Positions 7,383-16,564 of a DNA stretch of 41,126 nucleotides are shown here, one piece after another. A program made the position numbers and the translations under genes. The DNA comes from Abyssibacter profundi. Lineage in GTDB: Bacteria; Pseudomonadota; Gammaproteobacteria; Nevskiales; OUC007. The DNA is taken from assembly GCF_003151135.1 (NCBI RefSeq), contig NZ_QEQK01000021.1:1-41126 (forward strand), given 5' to 3'. Position 1 is the first letter of the stretch. Every line of letters begins with the position of its first letter. The notes beneath the pieces were generated by a model. That model was not told the DNA's origin, made no database searches, and saw only the letters and a list, made by a program, of their open reading frames with translations.

Positions 7383-8810
7383 ATGAGTGTTGCAGCAGAA
7401 GACATGAACACGGCCGACTACGTCGTCGCCGACATCAGCCTTGCCGCCTTTGGCCGCAAGGAAATCGAGATCGCCGAAACCGAAATGCCGGGCCTGATGG
7501 CCACGCGTGAAGAGTACGCCGCGTCACAGCCGCTCAAGGGCGCGCGCATCGCCGGCTCCCTGCACATGACCATCCAGACCGCCGTGCTGATCGAGACGCT
7601 CAAGGCACTGGGCGCCGACGTGCGCTGGGCCTCGTGCAACATCTACTCGACGCAGGATCATGCAGCCGCGGCCATTGCCGAAGGCGGCACGCCGGTCTTT
7701 GCCTTTAAGGGCGAGTCGCTGGAGGAGTACTGGAACTTCACCCACAAGATCTTCGAATGGTCAGACGGCGGCGTGCCGAACATGATCCTCGACGATGGCG
7801 GTGATGCCACGCTGCTGATCGACCTGGGTGCCCGCGCTGAAGACGATCCGTCGCTAATCGCCAACCCGGAAAGCGAAGAAGAGAAATACCTGTTCGCCGC
7901 CATCAAGCAGCGCAACGCCGAGCGTCCGGGCTGGTACAAGCAGTGTCTGGCGTCGATTCAGGGCGTGACCGAAGAAACCACCACCGGCGTGGCTCGCCTG
8001 TACAAGATGGCCAAGGAAGGCACGCTGCCGTTCCCGGCGATCAACGTGAACGACTCGGTCACCAAGTCCAAGTTCGACAACCTGTACGGCTGCCGCGAGT
8101 CGCTGGTCGACTCCATCAAGCGCGCCACTGACGTCATGGTGGCCGGCAAGACCGCCATCGTCTGCGGCTATGGCGATGTCGGCAAGGGCTCGGTCCAGTC
8201 GCTCAAGGCCCTGGGCTGCACGGTTTGGGTCACCGAAGTCGATCCGATCTGCGCCCTGCAGGCCTGCATGGAAGGCCACAAGGTCGTGAACCTCGAAGAC
8301 CCGGGCGTCATCGAGGCCGCCGACATCTTCGTGACCGCAACGGGTAACTACAACGTCATCCGTTACGAGCACATGGAGCGCATGCACCCGGAGACCATCG
8401 TCTGCAACATCGGCCATTTCGATAACGAAATCGACGTGGCCGCGCTGGAAGCCAAGTGCAAGTTCGATGAGATCAAGCCGCAGGTCGACCACGTCGAGTT
8501 CCCCGACGGCAAGAAGATCATCCTGCTGGCCCGCGGTCGTCTGGTGAACCTGGGCTGTGCCACCGGCCATCCGAGCTTCGTGATGTCCAGCTCCTTCACC
8601 AACCAGACGCTGGCGCAGATTGAACTGTTCACCAAGGGTGACCAGTACAAGAAGGACGTCTACGTCCTGCCCAAGCACCTGGATGAGAAGGTTGCCGCCC
8701 TGCACCTGGGCAAGCTGAACGCTCGCCTGACCAAGCTGACCGAGAAGCAGGCCGACTACATCGGCGTGACCGTCGACGGTCCGTTCAAGCCGGAAGCGTA
8801 TCGGTACTAG
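7383..8810 (+). CDS. ahcY: S-adenosylhomocysteine hydrolase
   Basis: A 475-residue cytoplasmic NAD-dependent enzyme that splits S-adenosylhomocysteine to adenosine and homocysteine, relieving inhibition of methyltransferases. The Rossmann motif GYGDVGKGS is at about residue 262, the N-terminal substrate region contains [12 protein letters not shown], and the protein ends in the conserved PFKPEAYRY. The length is that of the long bacterial form. GGAG lies eight bases before the ATG. It follows metK by 44 bases and precedes metF by 92, consistent with one operon. Confidence 0.97.
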   Translation: MSVAAEDMNTADYVVADISLAAFGRKEIEIAETEMPGLMATREEYAASQPLKGARIAGSLHMTIQTAVLIETLKALGADVRWASCNIYSTQDHAAAAIAEGGTPVFAFKGESLEEYWNFTHKIFEWSDGGVPNMILDDGGDATLLIDLGARAEDDPSLIANPESEEEKYLFAAIKQRNAERPGWYKQCLASIQGVTEETTTGVARLYKMAKEGTLPFPAINVNDSVTKSKFDNLYGCRESLVDSIKRATDVMVAGKTAIVCGYGDVGKGSVQSLKALGCTVWVTEVDPICALQACMEGHKVVNLEDPGVIEAADIFVTATGNYNVIRYEHMERMHPETIVCNIGHFDNEIDVAALEAKCKFDEIKPQVDHVEFPDGKKIILLARGRLVNLGCATGHPSFVMSSSFTNQTLAQIELFTKGDQYKKDVYVLPKHLDEKVAALHLGKLNARLTKLTEKQADYIGVTVDGPFKPEAYRY

Positions 8811-8831
8811 GCCGACGCGCTGATGTTCGAG

Positions 8832-8861
8832 TCGCCGGCAGATCGCAACGATCTGTCGGCG
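8832..8861 (+). other. Intercistronic hairpin between ahcY and metF
   Basis: GCCGGCAGATCG (8832-8843) pairs with CGATCTGTCGGC (12 bp, one G-U pair) around a CAA loop. No T-run follows, so it is more likely an mRNA stabiliser, attenuator or processing site than a full terminator. Confidence 0.5.
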
Positions 8862-8902
8862 GCGATTCAAAGATTAGAGGCCCTTCGCGGCCCGGAGCAT
8901 TC

Positions 8903-9754
8903 ATGAGCGAGCTTCAATTCAGCTTCGAGTTTTTTCCGCCCAAGGGTGAGAAAGGCGCGACGCGGCTGGCCGAGGTCCGCAAGCAACTGGCTGCGTTGCA
9001 GCCGGCCTTCTTCTCGGTCACCTTCGGCGCCGGCGGTAGTACCCAGTCCGGCACGCTGGAAACCTGCATCGCCACCAAGCAGGACACCGGTTGCGACGTT
9101 GCCGCACATATTTCCTGTATCGGCTCCACCCGCGAGCGCATCAGCCAGTTGCTGGACGAATATCGTCAAGCGGGCATCAACCGCCTGGTCGCACTGCGCG
9201 GTGACCTGTTGCCGGGCATGACCGATCCCGGCGAGTTCCGCTACGCCAACGAGCTGGTCAGCTTCATTCGTGAAACCACCGGCGATGAGTTCCACATCGA
9301 AGTCGCTGCGTATCCGGAGTATCACCCCGAGTCACCCACGCCGGATGCCGATCTCGACAATCTGGTTCGCAAGGTTCAATGCGGCGCCGATGCGGTCATG
9401 ACTCAGTATTTCTACAACGTGCACGCCTATGAAGACCTAGTCGAGCGCCTGGCCGCACGGGGCGTGCGCGTGCCGGTTGTGCCCGGCATCATGCCGATCA
9501 CCAACCACGACCAGCTGATCCGTTTCTCGGATCGCTGCGGCGCGGAAATCCCGCGCTGGATTCGTCGCCGCCTTGAAGCCTTTGGCGACGATAGCGAGTC
9601 GCTGCGTGCCTTCGGCCTGGATGTGGTCGCGCAGCTATCGCGCAACCTGCTGGACCTGGGCGCCCCCGGCCTGCACTTCTACACGCTCAACCGCGCTGCA
9701 CCCACGTTGGAACTCTGGCAGGCGCTGCGCCTGCCGATGCCAGCGGCGGCATGA
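8903..9754 (+). CDS. metF: 5,10-methylenetetrahydrofolate reductase
   Basis: A 283-residue TIM-barrel flavoprotein that reduces methylene-THF to methyl-THF, the methyl donor for methionine synthesis. Seen: FEFFPPKGEKG at the start, TFGAGGSTQSGT, the ISCIGSTR segment, LVALRGDLLPG and VPGIMPITNH, all typical of bacterial MetF. Length matches the E. coli-type enzyme (about 296). A CGGAG ribosome site precedes ATG 8903. It is the last gene of the SAM-cycle operon, and its stop codon touches a strong hairpin. Confidence 0.96.
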   Translation: MSELQFSFEFFPPKGEKGATRLAEVRKQLAALQPAFFSVTFGAGGSTQSGTLETCIATKQDTGCDVAAHISCIGSTRERISQLLDEYRQAGINRLVALRGDLLPGMTDPGEFRYANELVSFIRETTGDEFHIEVAAYPEYHPESPTPDADLDNLVRKVQCGADAVMTQYFYNVHAYEDLVERLAARGVRVPVVPGIMPITNHDQLIRFSDRCGAEIPRWIRRRLEAFGDDSESLRAFGLDVVAQLSRNLLDLGAPGLHFYTLNRAAPTLELWQALRLPMPAAA

Positions 9755-9791
9755 CATCGGCGCCGCGGTCGGTTGACCGCGGCGCCGATGT
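9754..9791 (+). terminator. Strong hairpin terminating the metK-ahcY-metF operon
   Basis: A perfect 17-bp stem (ACATCGGCGCCGCGGTC with its complement, 9754-9770 and 9775-9791) closes a GGTT loop. It starts at the last base of the metF stop codon. No U-tract follows, but its position and strength suit an operon end. Confidence 0.7.
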
Positions 9792-9798
9792 CACGGAA

Positions 9799-9816
9799 CT
9801 GTCAACGGACTGTCAA
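9799..9816 (+). promoter_or_regulatory. Pho box (PhoB operator) of phoX
   Basis: Two direct repeats CTGTCAA (9799-9805 and 9810-9816) are separated by four bases (CGGA), the 7-4-7 layout of a PhoB box (consensus CTGTCAT). It lies 89 bases before the phoX start and points the same way. Confidence 0.8.
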
Positions 9817-9905
9817 CAAACCCCCACGCTAGCGTCACAGAGCCTGCCTAACCTGCCGGGATCGATCCACCGATCCACGTCATCAACCAGCAGGAGGCTC
9901 ACAGC

Positions 9906-11915
9906 ATGACGCGTAACCGCACCCCGATTCGGGACTCTCAGGCGCTGCACGACCTGGACCCCAGCACACCCCATACCGATAGCCGGCCCTTCGCCGATAT
10001 CCTGGCGGCGCGCCTGTCCCGTCGGGACACGCTGCGCGGCGGGCTCAGCCTTGCCGCCACCACGCTGTTTGCTGGCGCCGGGCTCTCCGCCTGCAGTGAC
10101 TCCGACAACGGCGGTCGCACCGCAGCCAAGCTGACCTTCGACTCCATCGCCGGTGGCCCCGAAGACCTCGTGCGCGTCCCGCCTGGCTACAACATGCAGG
10201 TCATGCTGCCCTGGGGTACGCCGCTCAACGGCGTTGCCCCCACATTCAATGGTGACGGCACCAACACTGCGGCAGAGCAGGAAGTCCAGATTGGCTCCAA
10301 CCATGACGGCATGAAGTTCTATCCCTTGCCGGCCGGGTCGAACACCTCAGACCACGGATTGCTGGTGATCAACCACGAGTATTCCAACAGCACCCTGTTT
10401 GCCGGGGACGGCCGCAGCGAGGACGCCGACGGCAAGCCCACCGACCCCGACGAAGTCCGCAAGGACATCTACGCCCACGGCGTGTCGGTCGTGGAGATGG
10501 TGCGCGGCATGAACGGCGAGTGGTCGATGGCCAACACGGGCTTTAACCGACGCATCACGGCCGCCACGCCCATCGATCTGGCCGGCCCGGTTGCGGGCAC
10601 CGACCTGGTGGTCACCGCTTACGACGCCACCGGCATGAGCACGCGCGGCACCGTCAACAACTGCGGTCGCGGCTTCACGCCTTGGGGCACCTATCTGGCC
10701 ACCGAGGAGAACTTCCAGGGCTATCAGACGACCCAGGAAGATCCGGTCCCCGAAGAAAAGTCTCGTTACGGCCTGAGCGCCACCGGATTCGGCTACCAGT
10801 GGGCCGCCGTGGCAGGCGATCCGTCCGAACAAAACGGCGAGTTCGCTCGCTGGGACACGACGCCCAACGCAGCCACTGCAGCGCTGGACTACCGCAACGC
10901 AGCCAATACCTTCGGCTGGCTGGTCGAGATCGACCCGTACGATCCGACCTCGCGACCGGTTAAGCGCACGGGCATGGGCCGCATCCTCCATGAGGGTGCC
11001 GAACCCGGTCGCGTGTTCGAAGGCCGTCCCATCGCCTGGTACATGAGTGACGACAACCGCTTTGACTACTTCTACAAGTATGTCTCGAATGCCAACTGGG
11101 ATCCGGCCGACGCCAACGGCGGACTCCAGGCGGGCAGCAAGTATCTGGATAACGGCCGGTTGTACGTGGCCAAGTTCGCCGAAGATGGCACCGGCGAATG
11201 GGTCGAACTGGATATCAGCGTACCGGCCCTGGCCGCCCGCTTTACCTCCCAAGCCGAGGTCCTGACTTACGCACGGATCGCCGCGGATCTCGTCGGCGCC
11301 ACGCCGATGGACCGTCCGGAATGGTCGACCACCGACCCGAATACCGGCGAGATCTACCTCACCCTGACCAACAACACCCGGCGTAGCGAGGGCGATGAAA
11401 ACCCCGCCAACCCGCGCGCCAATAACAGCCACGGTCACATCATCCGCCTGGCAGAAGCCAACGACGACCCGGCTGCGACCAGCTTCACCTGGGACATCTT
11501 CGTCTTCGGCTCGAACGCCTCCGCTGACCCATCCTTCAACATCTCCGGCCTGACGCTGGACAACGAGTTCGGCAGCCCGGATGGCCTGTGGTTCGATGCG
11601 CGCGGCGTGCTCTGGATTCAGACCGACAACGGCGCGCCGTTGGACTCGGACAGCAATGATCAGATGCTGGCCGTCATCCCCGCCGGCCTGGAGGGCGATC
11701 GACTGATCCGTCCGGAGACCCAGGCGCAGCTCAAGCGTTTCTTCGTCGGGCCGGCCGGCTGCGAGGTCACCGGCGTGGACATGACACCGGATTATCGAAC
11801 CATGTTCGTCAATATCCAGCATCCGGGTGGCAGCTTCCCCGACGGGCCGGGCAACCGCCCGCGGTCGGCCACCGTGATCATCAGTCGTGAAGACGGCGGA
11901 GAGATCGCCCTCTAA
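9906..11915 (+). CDS. phoX: PhoX-type alkaline phosphatase (Tat-exported)
   Basis: A 669-residue protein of the PhoX/DUF839 family, calcium- and iron-dependent phosphatases that release phosphate from organic esters outside the cytoplasm. The N-terminus has a twin-arginine motif (SRRDTL, Arg39-Arg40), a hydrophobic stretch, and GLSAC with Cys63, so it may be a Tat-exported lipoprotein. Family segments include NHEYSN, CGRGFTPWGTYLATEEN, MDRPEWS and GCEVTGVDMTPDYRTMFVNIQHPG. Length fits the family. The Pho box just upstream implies induction by phosphate starvation. An AGGAGG-like site (GCAGGAGGC) precedes the ATG. Confidence 0.93.
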   Translation: MTRNRTPIRDSQALHDLDPSTPHTDSRPFADILAARLSRRDTLRGGLSLAATTLFAGAGLSACSDSDNGGRTAAKLTFDSIAGGPEDLVRVPPGYNMQVMLPWGTPLNGVAPTFNGDGTNTAAEQEVQIGSNHDGMKFYPLPAGSNTSDHGLLVINHEYSNSTLFAGDGRSEDADGKPTDPDEVRKDIYAHGVSVVEMVRGMNGEWSMANTGFNRRITAATPIDLAGPVAGTDLVVTAYDATGMSTRGTVNNCGRGFTPWGTYLATEENFQGYQTTQEDPVPEEKSRYGLSATGFGYQWAAVAGDPSEQNGEFARWDTTPNAATAALDYRNAANTFGWLVEIDPYDPTSRPVKRTGMGRILHEGAEPGRVFEGRPIAWYMSDDNRFDYFYKYVSNANWDPADANGGLQAGSKYLDNGRLYVAKFAEDGTGEWVELDISVPALAARFTSQAEVLTYARIAADLVGATPMDRPEWSTTDPNTGEIYLTLTNNTRRSEGDENPANPRANNSHGHIIRLAEANDDPAATSFTWDIFVFGSNASADPSFNISGLTLDNEFGSPDGLWFDARGVLWIQTDNGAPLDSDSNDQMLAVIPAGLEGDRLIRPETQAQLKRFFVGPAGCEVTGVDMTPDYRTMFVNIQHPGGSFPDGPGNRPRSATVIISREDGGEIAL

Positions 11916-11957
11916 GGCAGCGCTGATGTCTTAAGCGGCGCTGGTCGCCGCGAATAG

Positions 11958-11989
11958 AAACAGGCCCGATCTCAGGATCGGGCCTGTTT
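11958..11989. terminator. Bidirectional rho-independent terminator
   Basis: AAACAGGCCCGATC (11958-11971) pairs perfectly over 14 bp with its complement ending CCTGTTT (11976-11989), around a TCAG loop. A/T runs lie on both sides. It serves the converging phoX (+) and lipoprotein (-) genes. Confidence 0.9.
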
Positions 11990-12008
11990 CGTTGGGGCGT
12001 CTGTCAGC

Positions 12009-13115
12009 CTAGTTTGGCTGCTGCGCCAGGACCGCCATGTCCACGAAGTAGCCGGCATAGCGGGTGGCAATATCTTCGTAGGCCGTCGGATCGGCCTCCA
12101 CGGCCCACTCCGTGCGGTCGTATGATCCGCCGGTGCCGCCCGCCAACGCGGTCAGCACCCCGATTGCACTGGCCAGCCCCTCGGCCACCTTGCTTCCGGC
12201 AGACTGGGCATCCGACATTCCCGTGTAGAAAGGATCAGAGGACACCAGGGGTCGCGAAGACTGATACGCCGGCCACGCGGTCCACATGGTGTCGCAGCCC
12301 AGCTTGTGACAATGGATGACGTCCGGCGTGACCAGCTTGAGTACCCCGCTGGTTGCCAGCTTGACCGAAGTCGACAGCGAGGCTTCGTCGCGGCCCACGT
12401 TACGGCCGATAAAGCCGGTGTATTGCTCGTCGCTGCTACTGACATTGGCAAAGTCGACCATCAGGTCAAGATGAACACCGGTCACGCCCAGTTCGTCGAC
12501 CAGCTTGGCTTCAAGCGCCTGCGGATTGCTCCGCGAGGCCTGGGCAAAGATGTTCTTGATGCCCCGGGCCTTGCCGTCAAAACGCTGATCGAACAACGTC
12601 CAACCTGTGGGCACGAAGACACGATAGTCCGACTTGCCCAGCGACCAGTCGACAGGGGCCTGTCGACCCTTGGCCGCCACGGCCTGGTATGCCGAGGTGG
12701 CCGCCAACTCAGCATGGGGCATCACGTCCAGCCCGGCGTCGGCCAGTTGGCGCTCCGCCCGGGCACAGATGGCATCCGTCATCGACTGCATTTGCGCATC
12801 GCCAATCCCCTCCAGCTGGTACAGCGTGCTGACCTTGGCCTCGACTCTGGCCTTGTCGGGATCCTGATAGGCAAATGTCCCGGCCTGGGTCTGGGCAAAA
12901 CCGCTGGTCTTGGTGCCAAAGGCCACCACGCAAGAGGTCAACGCAACCCGCCGAGACTCACCGCGTGTCTTGGTGTTCGCGGGCCGAATGAAGCTCGAGA
13001 CTTGGCTGGCGGCATCCAGCGCGGGGTTGAACTCCGGGGGCGGTGCGGCAGTCTGCGTCGAGGCACAACCGGCCAGCAAAGCCACACCCAGCGTCAAGGG
13101 AACCATTGTTTTCAT
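12009..13115 (-). CDS. Putative lipoprotein of unknown function
   Basis: A 368-residue protein with a signal peptide and lipobox (LLAGC, Cys17), so it is probably anchored in the outer membrane or facing the periplasm. The mature part begins with a Pro/Ala-rich linker. No enzyme motif or named family was recognised. A cysteine pair (HCHKLGCD) occurs in the C-terminal half, and a glycine-rich stretch (LAGGTGGSYDR) lies near the end. It converges with phoX and is followed upstream, in the same direction, by the lipase lipoprotein after a 92-base gap. Confidence 0.8.
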   Translation of the reverse strand: MKTMVPLTLGVALLAGCASTQTAAPPPEFNPALDAASQVSSFIRPANTKTRGESRRVALTSCVVAFGTKTSGFAQTQAGTFAYQDPDKARVEAKVSTLYQLEGIGDAQMQSMTDAICARAERQLADAGLDVMPHAELAATSAYQAVAAKGRQAPVDWSLGKSDYRVFVPTGWTLFDQRFDGKARGIKNIFAQASRSNPQALEAKLVDELGVTGVHLDLMVDFANVSSSDEQYTGFIGRNVGRDEASLSTSVKLATSGVLKLVTPDVIHCHKLGCDTMWTAWPAYQSSRPLVSSDPFYTGMSDAQSAGSKVAEGLASAIGVLTALAGGTGGSYDRTEWAVEADPTAYEDIATRYAGYFVDMAVLAQQPN

Positions 13116-13207
13116 GCACTGCGCTCACGATCAGGGAAGTCCCACGCACGTTAAGCGTCAACAAAGGTCGCCGGTATCCCCCATCTGTGACGGCAGCCTG
13201 TTGTCGG

Positions 13208-14233
13208 TCAGCCGGCTGGATCGGCAAAACAGCGCAAGGCCGGCTCCGCGTCGACCCGCTCGGTGTTCGCCGTCGCCTCGCTAATGCCGGCCAGCAGACC
13301 GCCATAGTCGAGGGCGAAAGTCGCGGGATTCACGCCCGGCATGAACACCTCTGCACAAACCGCGGCGGTTCCCGGCGCACCGGCATAGCCGGCTAGCCGG
13401 GTTGGATCGGCCGGGCCCGGATGGGTCAGGGCGTCAACCAGCAACGCATGGGCAACCGGGTCATAGGTCCCCAATGCCAGATGGTCGGCGGCATTGGCTG
13501 GACACACCGACTGGGTCGCGATGTTGGCCAGGTGCTCACCCTGCGCCCGTAGCGGCGACGAGGGGTTGGGTCCCGCATTGGGGACCACGACCTCATCGAG
13601 CTGGGTATAGATCACGGTGTAGTCCACACCCGCCACCGTCTCGAAATCCGCGTTCAGCGCAGCAATGAACGCAGCATCGCTACGTTGCTGCCAGATGGAG
13701 GGTTGGCAGCCACTCACGCAGGACGGGGCCGCCGTTTCCGTGCCGTGGTTGGACGGCGCCAAACCCACCAGCTCCTCGACGCGCTCGCGAATATCCGGAT
13801 AAAAACGAAGCGCCCAGCGCGGCAGCATGCCACCCTGGCTGTAGCCCACGACCGCCACGCGCCGGCCGCTGACCCGAGCCATCTGCCGGATCGCATGCAC
13901 GATGTATTCGGCCGAAACCTGCGCATCCGCCATGGCCGATTCGGGCAGTTCCACCGTGCAATAGGGCCAGCCCATGGCCTCCAGCGCAGGCTGGTGATTC
14001 CAGCTGAATGCGGTGTCAGGCGTCGTCGCCGTGCCGGGGACCAGCAGGACCGGAGCACGCGTAGCAGACGCCAGACCTGCGCTGCAGGCCAGCGCTGCGT
14101 CCAGCGTGGACGTCGGTACGGTTAGCGCCGGCGGCGAGTCGCAGGCGGCCGCCCCACCCGCTGGCTCATTGCCTGAGCCGGAACAGCCGGCCAACACAAT
14201 CATCAATCCCAGCATCCACCATCGATCCAGCAT
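13208..14233 (-). CDS. CalB-like triacylglycerol lipase, lipoprotein
   Basis: A 341-residue alpha/beta-hydrolase with a type II signal (MLGLMIVLAGC, Cys17). The catalytic triad is visible: Ser132 in GYSQGG, Asp213 in QLDEVVVP and His251 in ADHLALGT. The order, the DE(V/I)V context, the preceding LLVPGT segment and the DALTHPGPADP segment are those of Candida antarctica lipase B relatives. It would hydrolyse lipid esters at the cell surface. The start at ATG 14233 is supported by GGAGGAG six bases before it; an open frame continues upstream to 14380 without a family-like sequence. Confidence 0.88.
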   Translation of the reverse strand: MLDRWWMLGLMIVLAGCSGSGNEPAGGAAACDSPPALTVPTSTLDAALACSAGLASATRAPVLLVPGTATTPDTAFSWNHQPALEAMGWPYCTVELPESAMADAQVSAEYIVHAIRQMARVSGRRVAVVGYSQGGMLPRWALRFYPDIRERVEELVGLAPSNHGTETAAPSCVSGCQPSIWQQRSDAAFIAALNADFETVAGVDYTVIYTQLDEVVVPNAGPNPSSPLRAQGEHLANIATQSVCPANAADHLALGTYDPVAHALLVDALTHPGPADPTRLAGYAGAPGTAAVCAEVFMPGVNPATFALDYGGLLAGISEATANTERVDAEPALRCFADPAG

Positions 14234-14322
14234 GTCGCTCCTCCTACCCACCGTCGAACGCGGCTTTGTAACGCTGCGTACACAGTGTGGCAGAACTCGC
14301 ATGGTGATACGCAAACAGCTGC

Positions 14323-15861
14323 TTATTCGGGGGTGTCTGGGTCCAGCCCTGGCGTGGACTGGACAAGCTCCGCCGGCCAATCCAGGCAGACGGCAAGCCC
14401 GCCCTCTGCGTGCTCAGCTAACTCGATTTCGATGCCATGCAGATAAACGATGCGGCGGACGACCGGTAGTCCGATGCCCGCGCCGTCGTACGACCGCGGA
14501 TTGAGTCGACGAAAAAGCTCGAACACGCCGCCGTGGTGCTGTTCGGGAATGCCGATGCCATGGTCCGCAATCACCACCCGGCAACCATCGTTCAGCGGCT
14601 GCGCGAAGATCTCCACCACCGGCTGGGCGACGGGCTGGAACTTGATGGCATTGTCGATGAGATGAAAGAACGCCCTGGCTAGCAGTTCGGTATCGCCCAG
14701 TACGGTGGGCAGCGGCCCCACCGTCAGTTGCACGTTGCGCTGACCGATGGTGGCCGCCAACCGCAAACGCGCATCGGTGACCACTCGCCGCAGCGGCACC
14801 CAGTCCCGCTGCACCCGCGCCGAGGAAATATCGGCCAACTCAACCAACGCGTCGATCAGCGTTTGCATTTCGCCCGTGCCGGTTGTGACCCGCCGCATCA
14901 ACTCCTGAAGGTCGGCATCGGCCGTCGCGCCCAGGCGATCGTCCAGGACCTCGACAAACCCTCTGAGCGCATGAAGCGGACGCTGCAGGTGACGCGCGGC
15001 GAGTTCGGCCAGCTGCTCCAGCTCGCGATTGGAACGACGCAGTTGTGTGGTGAGCTCTTCTCGCTGGGCCACCTCGTCAGTCAGCGCCGCATTAGTTTCG
15101 CGCAGACGGTCCATGATGACCTGTACCCGCTTGGCGGATGCGGCATCCAACGCCGAGATGGCCAGGATGGCGAGGATCAGCAGCAGCACCACGACCGCAA
15201 TTGCACAGGCCAGCACAAAGCTATCGACACGCAAGGCAGTGGTGACCGTACAGACCGCGTCTTCGGAGAACCGCGCTGCAGCCATCGCCGTGTAATGCAT
15301 GCCCGCAATGGCCAGCCCCATGACCGCCGCGGCACTGCCACGCCGCAAGAAGGCGCCCGGTCCGGTTCGGCCTCGCAGGTAGAACGCGAGTGCCAGTGCG
15401 GCCCAGGATGCGCTGACCGCCACCAGCATGGATCCGGCCAGCAGGCTCGGCTCGTAACGAATCGCCGGCTGCATCCGCATAGCGGCCATACCGGTGTAGT
15501 GCATGGCACAAATCCCCATGCCCATCACAAAGCCACCGACCAGCAGCTTGCGATGCGTTAACCGGCGCCCGGCGCCGTAGTGGATGGCCAGCACAGACAG
15601 CGCAATCGGGAAGACGGCCGATAACACCGTGAGGCCGCCGTCATAGGCCACCGGGATGGGCAGCTCGAACGCCAGCATGCCGATGAAATGCATGGACCAG
15701 ATGCCCAGCCCCATGACCAAACCACCGCCCAGCAACCATTGCCGCCGGGCCGCGCCATCGGTGTCGGCGACACGCGCGGCCATGTCCAGGGCCACGTAGC
15801 CGGCGGCCATGGCGACCAGCACCGACAAGGCCACCAGACCGGGGTGGTAGCTACCCTCCAT
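14323..15861 (-). CDS. MHYT-domain sensor histidine kinase
   Basis: A 512-residue membrane protein. Residues 1-240 form a seven-helix MHYT sensor with three repeats (MHFIGM, MHYTGM, MHYTAM), thought to bind copper and sense small gases such as O2, CO or NO. A coiled coil (about 245-285) links to a kinase core: an H-box-like segment RHLQRPLHALRGF, an N box (HLIDNAIKF), G1 (DHGIGIP) and G2 (GAGIGLPVVRRIV). The H box is atypical but matches the RHDLQEPL type. No receiver domain or response-regulator gene is adjacent, so its partner is elsewhere. The start is ATG 15861; a GTG lies one codon upstream. Confidence 0.9.
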   Translation of the reverse strand: MEGSYHPGLVALSVLVAMAAGYVALDMAARVADTDGAARRQWLLGGGLVMGLGIWSMHFIGMLAFELPIPVAYDGGLTVLSAVFPIALSVLAIHYGAGRRLTHRKLLVGGFVMGMGICAMHYTGMAAMRMQPAIRYEPSLLAGSMLVAVSASWAALALAFYLRGRTGPGAFLRRGSAAAVMGLAIAGMHYTAMAAARFSEDAVCTVTTALRVDSFVLACAIAVVVLLLILAILAISALDAASAKRVQVIMDRLRETNAALTDEVAQREELTTQLRRSNRELEQLAELAARHLQRPLHALRGFVEVLDDRLGATADADLQELMRRVTTGTGEMQTLIDALVELADISSARVQRDWVPLRRVVTDARLRLAATIGQRNVQLTVGPLPTVLGDTELLARAFFHLIDNAIKFQPVAQPVVEIFAQPLNDGCRVVIADHGIGIPEQHHGGVFELFRRLNPRSYDGAGIGLPVVRRIVYLHGIEIELAEHAEGGLAVCLDWPAELVQSTPGLDPDTPE

Positions 15862-15914
15862 CACTGCCGGCCCGGTGGCTCAGAACCGTCGCTGCCAAGC
15901 GGCCTCGCCGTGCA

Positions 15915-16490
15915 TCATGAAGCCGCGTACTCACGCCAGTTGGCGTGCGCATCCCAGAACGCGACACTGGCTGCATAGGCCTCTCGATCCAGCGGGACCC
16001 CCGAGCCCCCTTCTTCGACGCCCAGCGCATTGCGCAGCATGGTGATCGGCGCCATCGGGATCTCCTCGGGCTCGGCGGTGGGCAGGCAACCGACCACCCC
16101 CCAGTCCGCATCAATCGGATCACCTTCCTTCGCCATTTGCTCGGCGTTGTACAGGATGACGATCAGGTAGTTGGCCCGTGGCGGGTCCACACCTTCGAAC
16201 CAGCGCGTCAGGACCGGCAGCTCCTTGGCTGTGCGCGCCTCATAGGCCGAACGCAGCAAGTGCCGGTTGTCGTCGGTAATCGGCACGGCCATAACCCGTG
16301 TCGGGGTCCAGTTCTCATAGACCCAGAGCTCGCAAAACGGGGCATAGCCCGCCAGCCGCTTAATGGGGGCATGGCTGTTGATGTGGGACTCGAACGCAGC
16401 CGGGTCTGTGCCCTGCAGCTTGTCGGTTCGACCGGCTTTGGGAAACAGGCGCTTTCGGGCGAAGCGGCTAAGCGTAATCGTGTCAGTCAT
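15915..16490 (-). CDS. DUF3228 family protein
   Basis: A 191-residue soluble protein that agrees with the DUF3228 family along its whole length. It has the opening RFARKRLFPK, the middle LLRSAYEARTAKELPVLTRW, then PRANYLIVILYNAEQMAKEG and the closing PITMLRNALGVEEGGSGVPL. The function of the family is unknown. It lies in line with the histidine kinase (about 50 bases apart) and the downstream-oriented flavoenzyme, all on the minus strand, but nothing shows a joint role. Confidence 0.88.
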   Translation of the reverse strand: MTDTITLSRFARKRLFPKAGRTDKLQGTDPAAFESHINSHAPIKRLAGYAPFCELWVYENWTPTRVMAVPITDDNRHLLRSAYEARTAKELPVLTRWFEGVDPPRANYLIVILYNAEQMAKEGDPIDADWGVVGCLPTAEPEEIPMAPITMLRNALGVEEGGSGVPLDREAYAASVAFWDAHANWREYAAS

Positions 16491-16564
16491 GCGCGTTGCG
16501 TGTTGTGTCGGTGGGTCAATGCGATGGATGCGCCCCTCGGGGTGCGGGGCCGGCCTGGCGCAGA

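Noticed and set aside
6904-8870. Long minus-strand frames opposite metK and ahcY
   Set aside because: Antisense shadows of well-identified enzymes; no family features.
7339-8902. SAH riboswitch near ahcY
   Set aside because: The 44-base gap before ahcY is too short, and neither it nor the ahcY-metF gap shows the riboswitch's conserved core.
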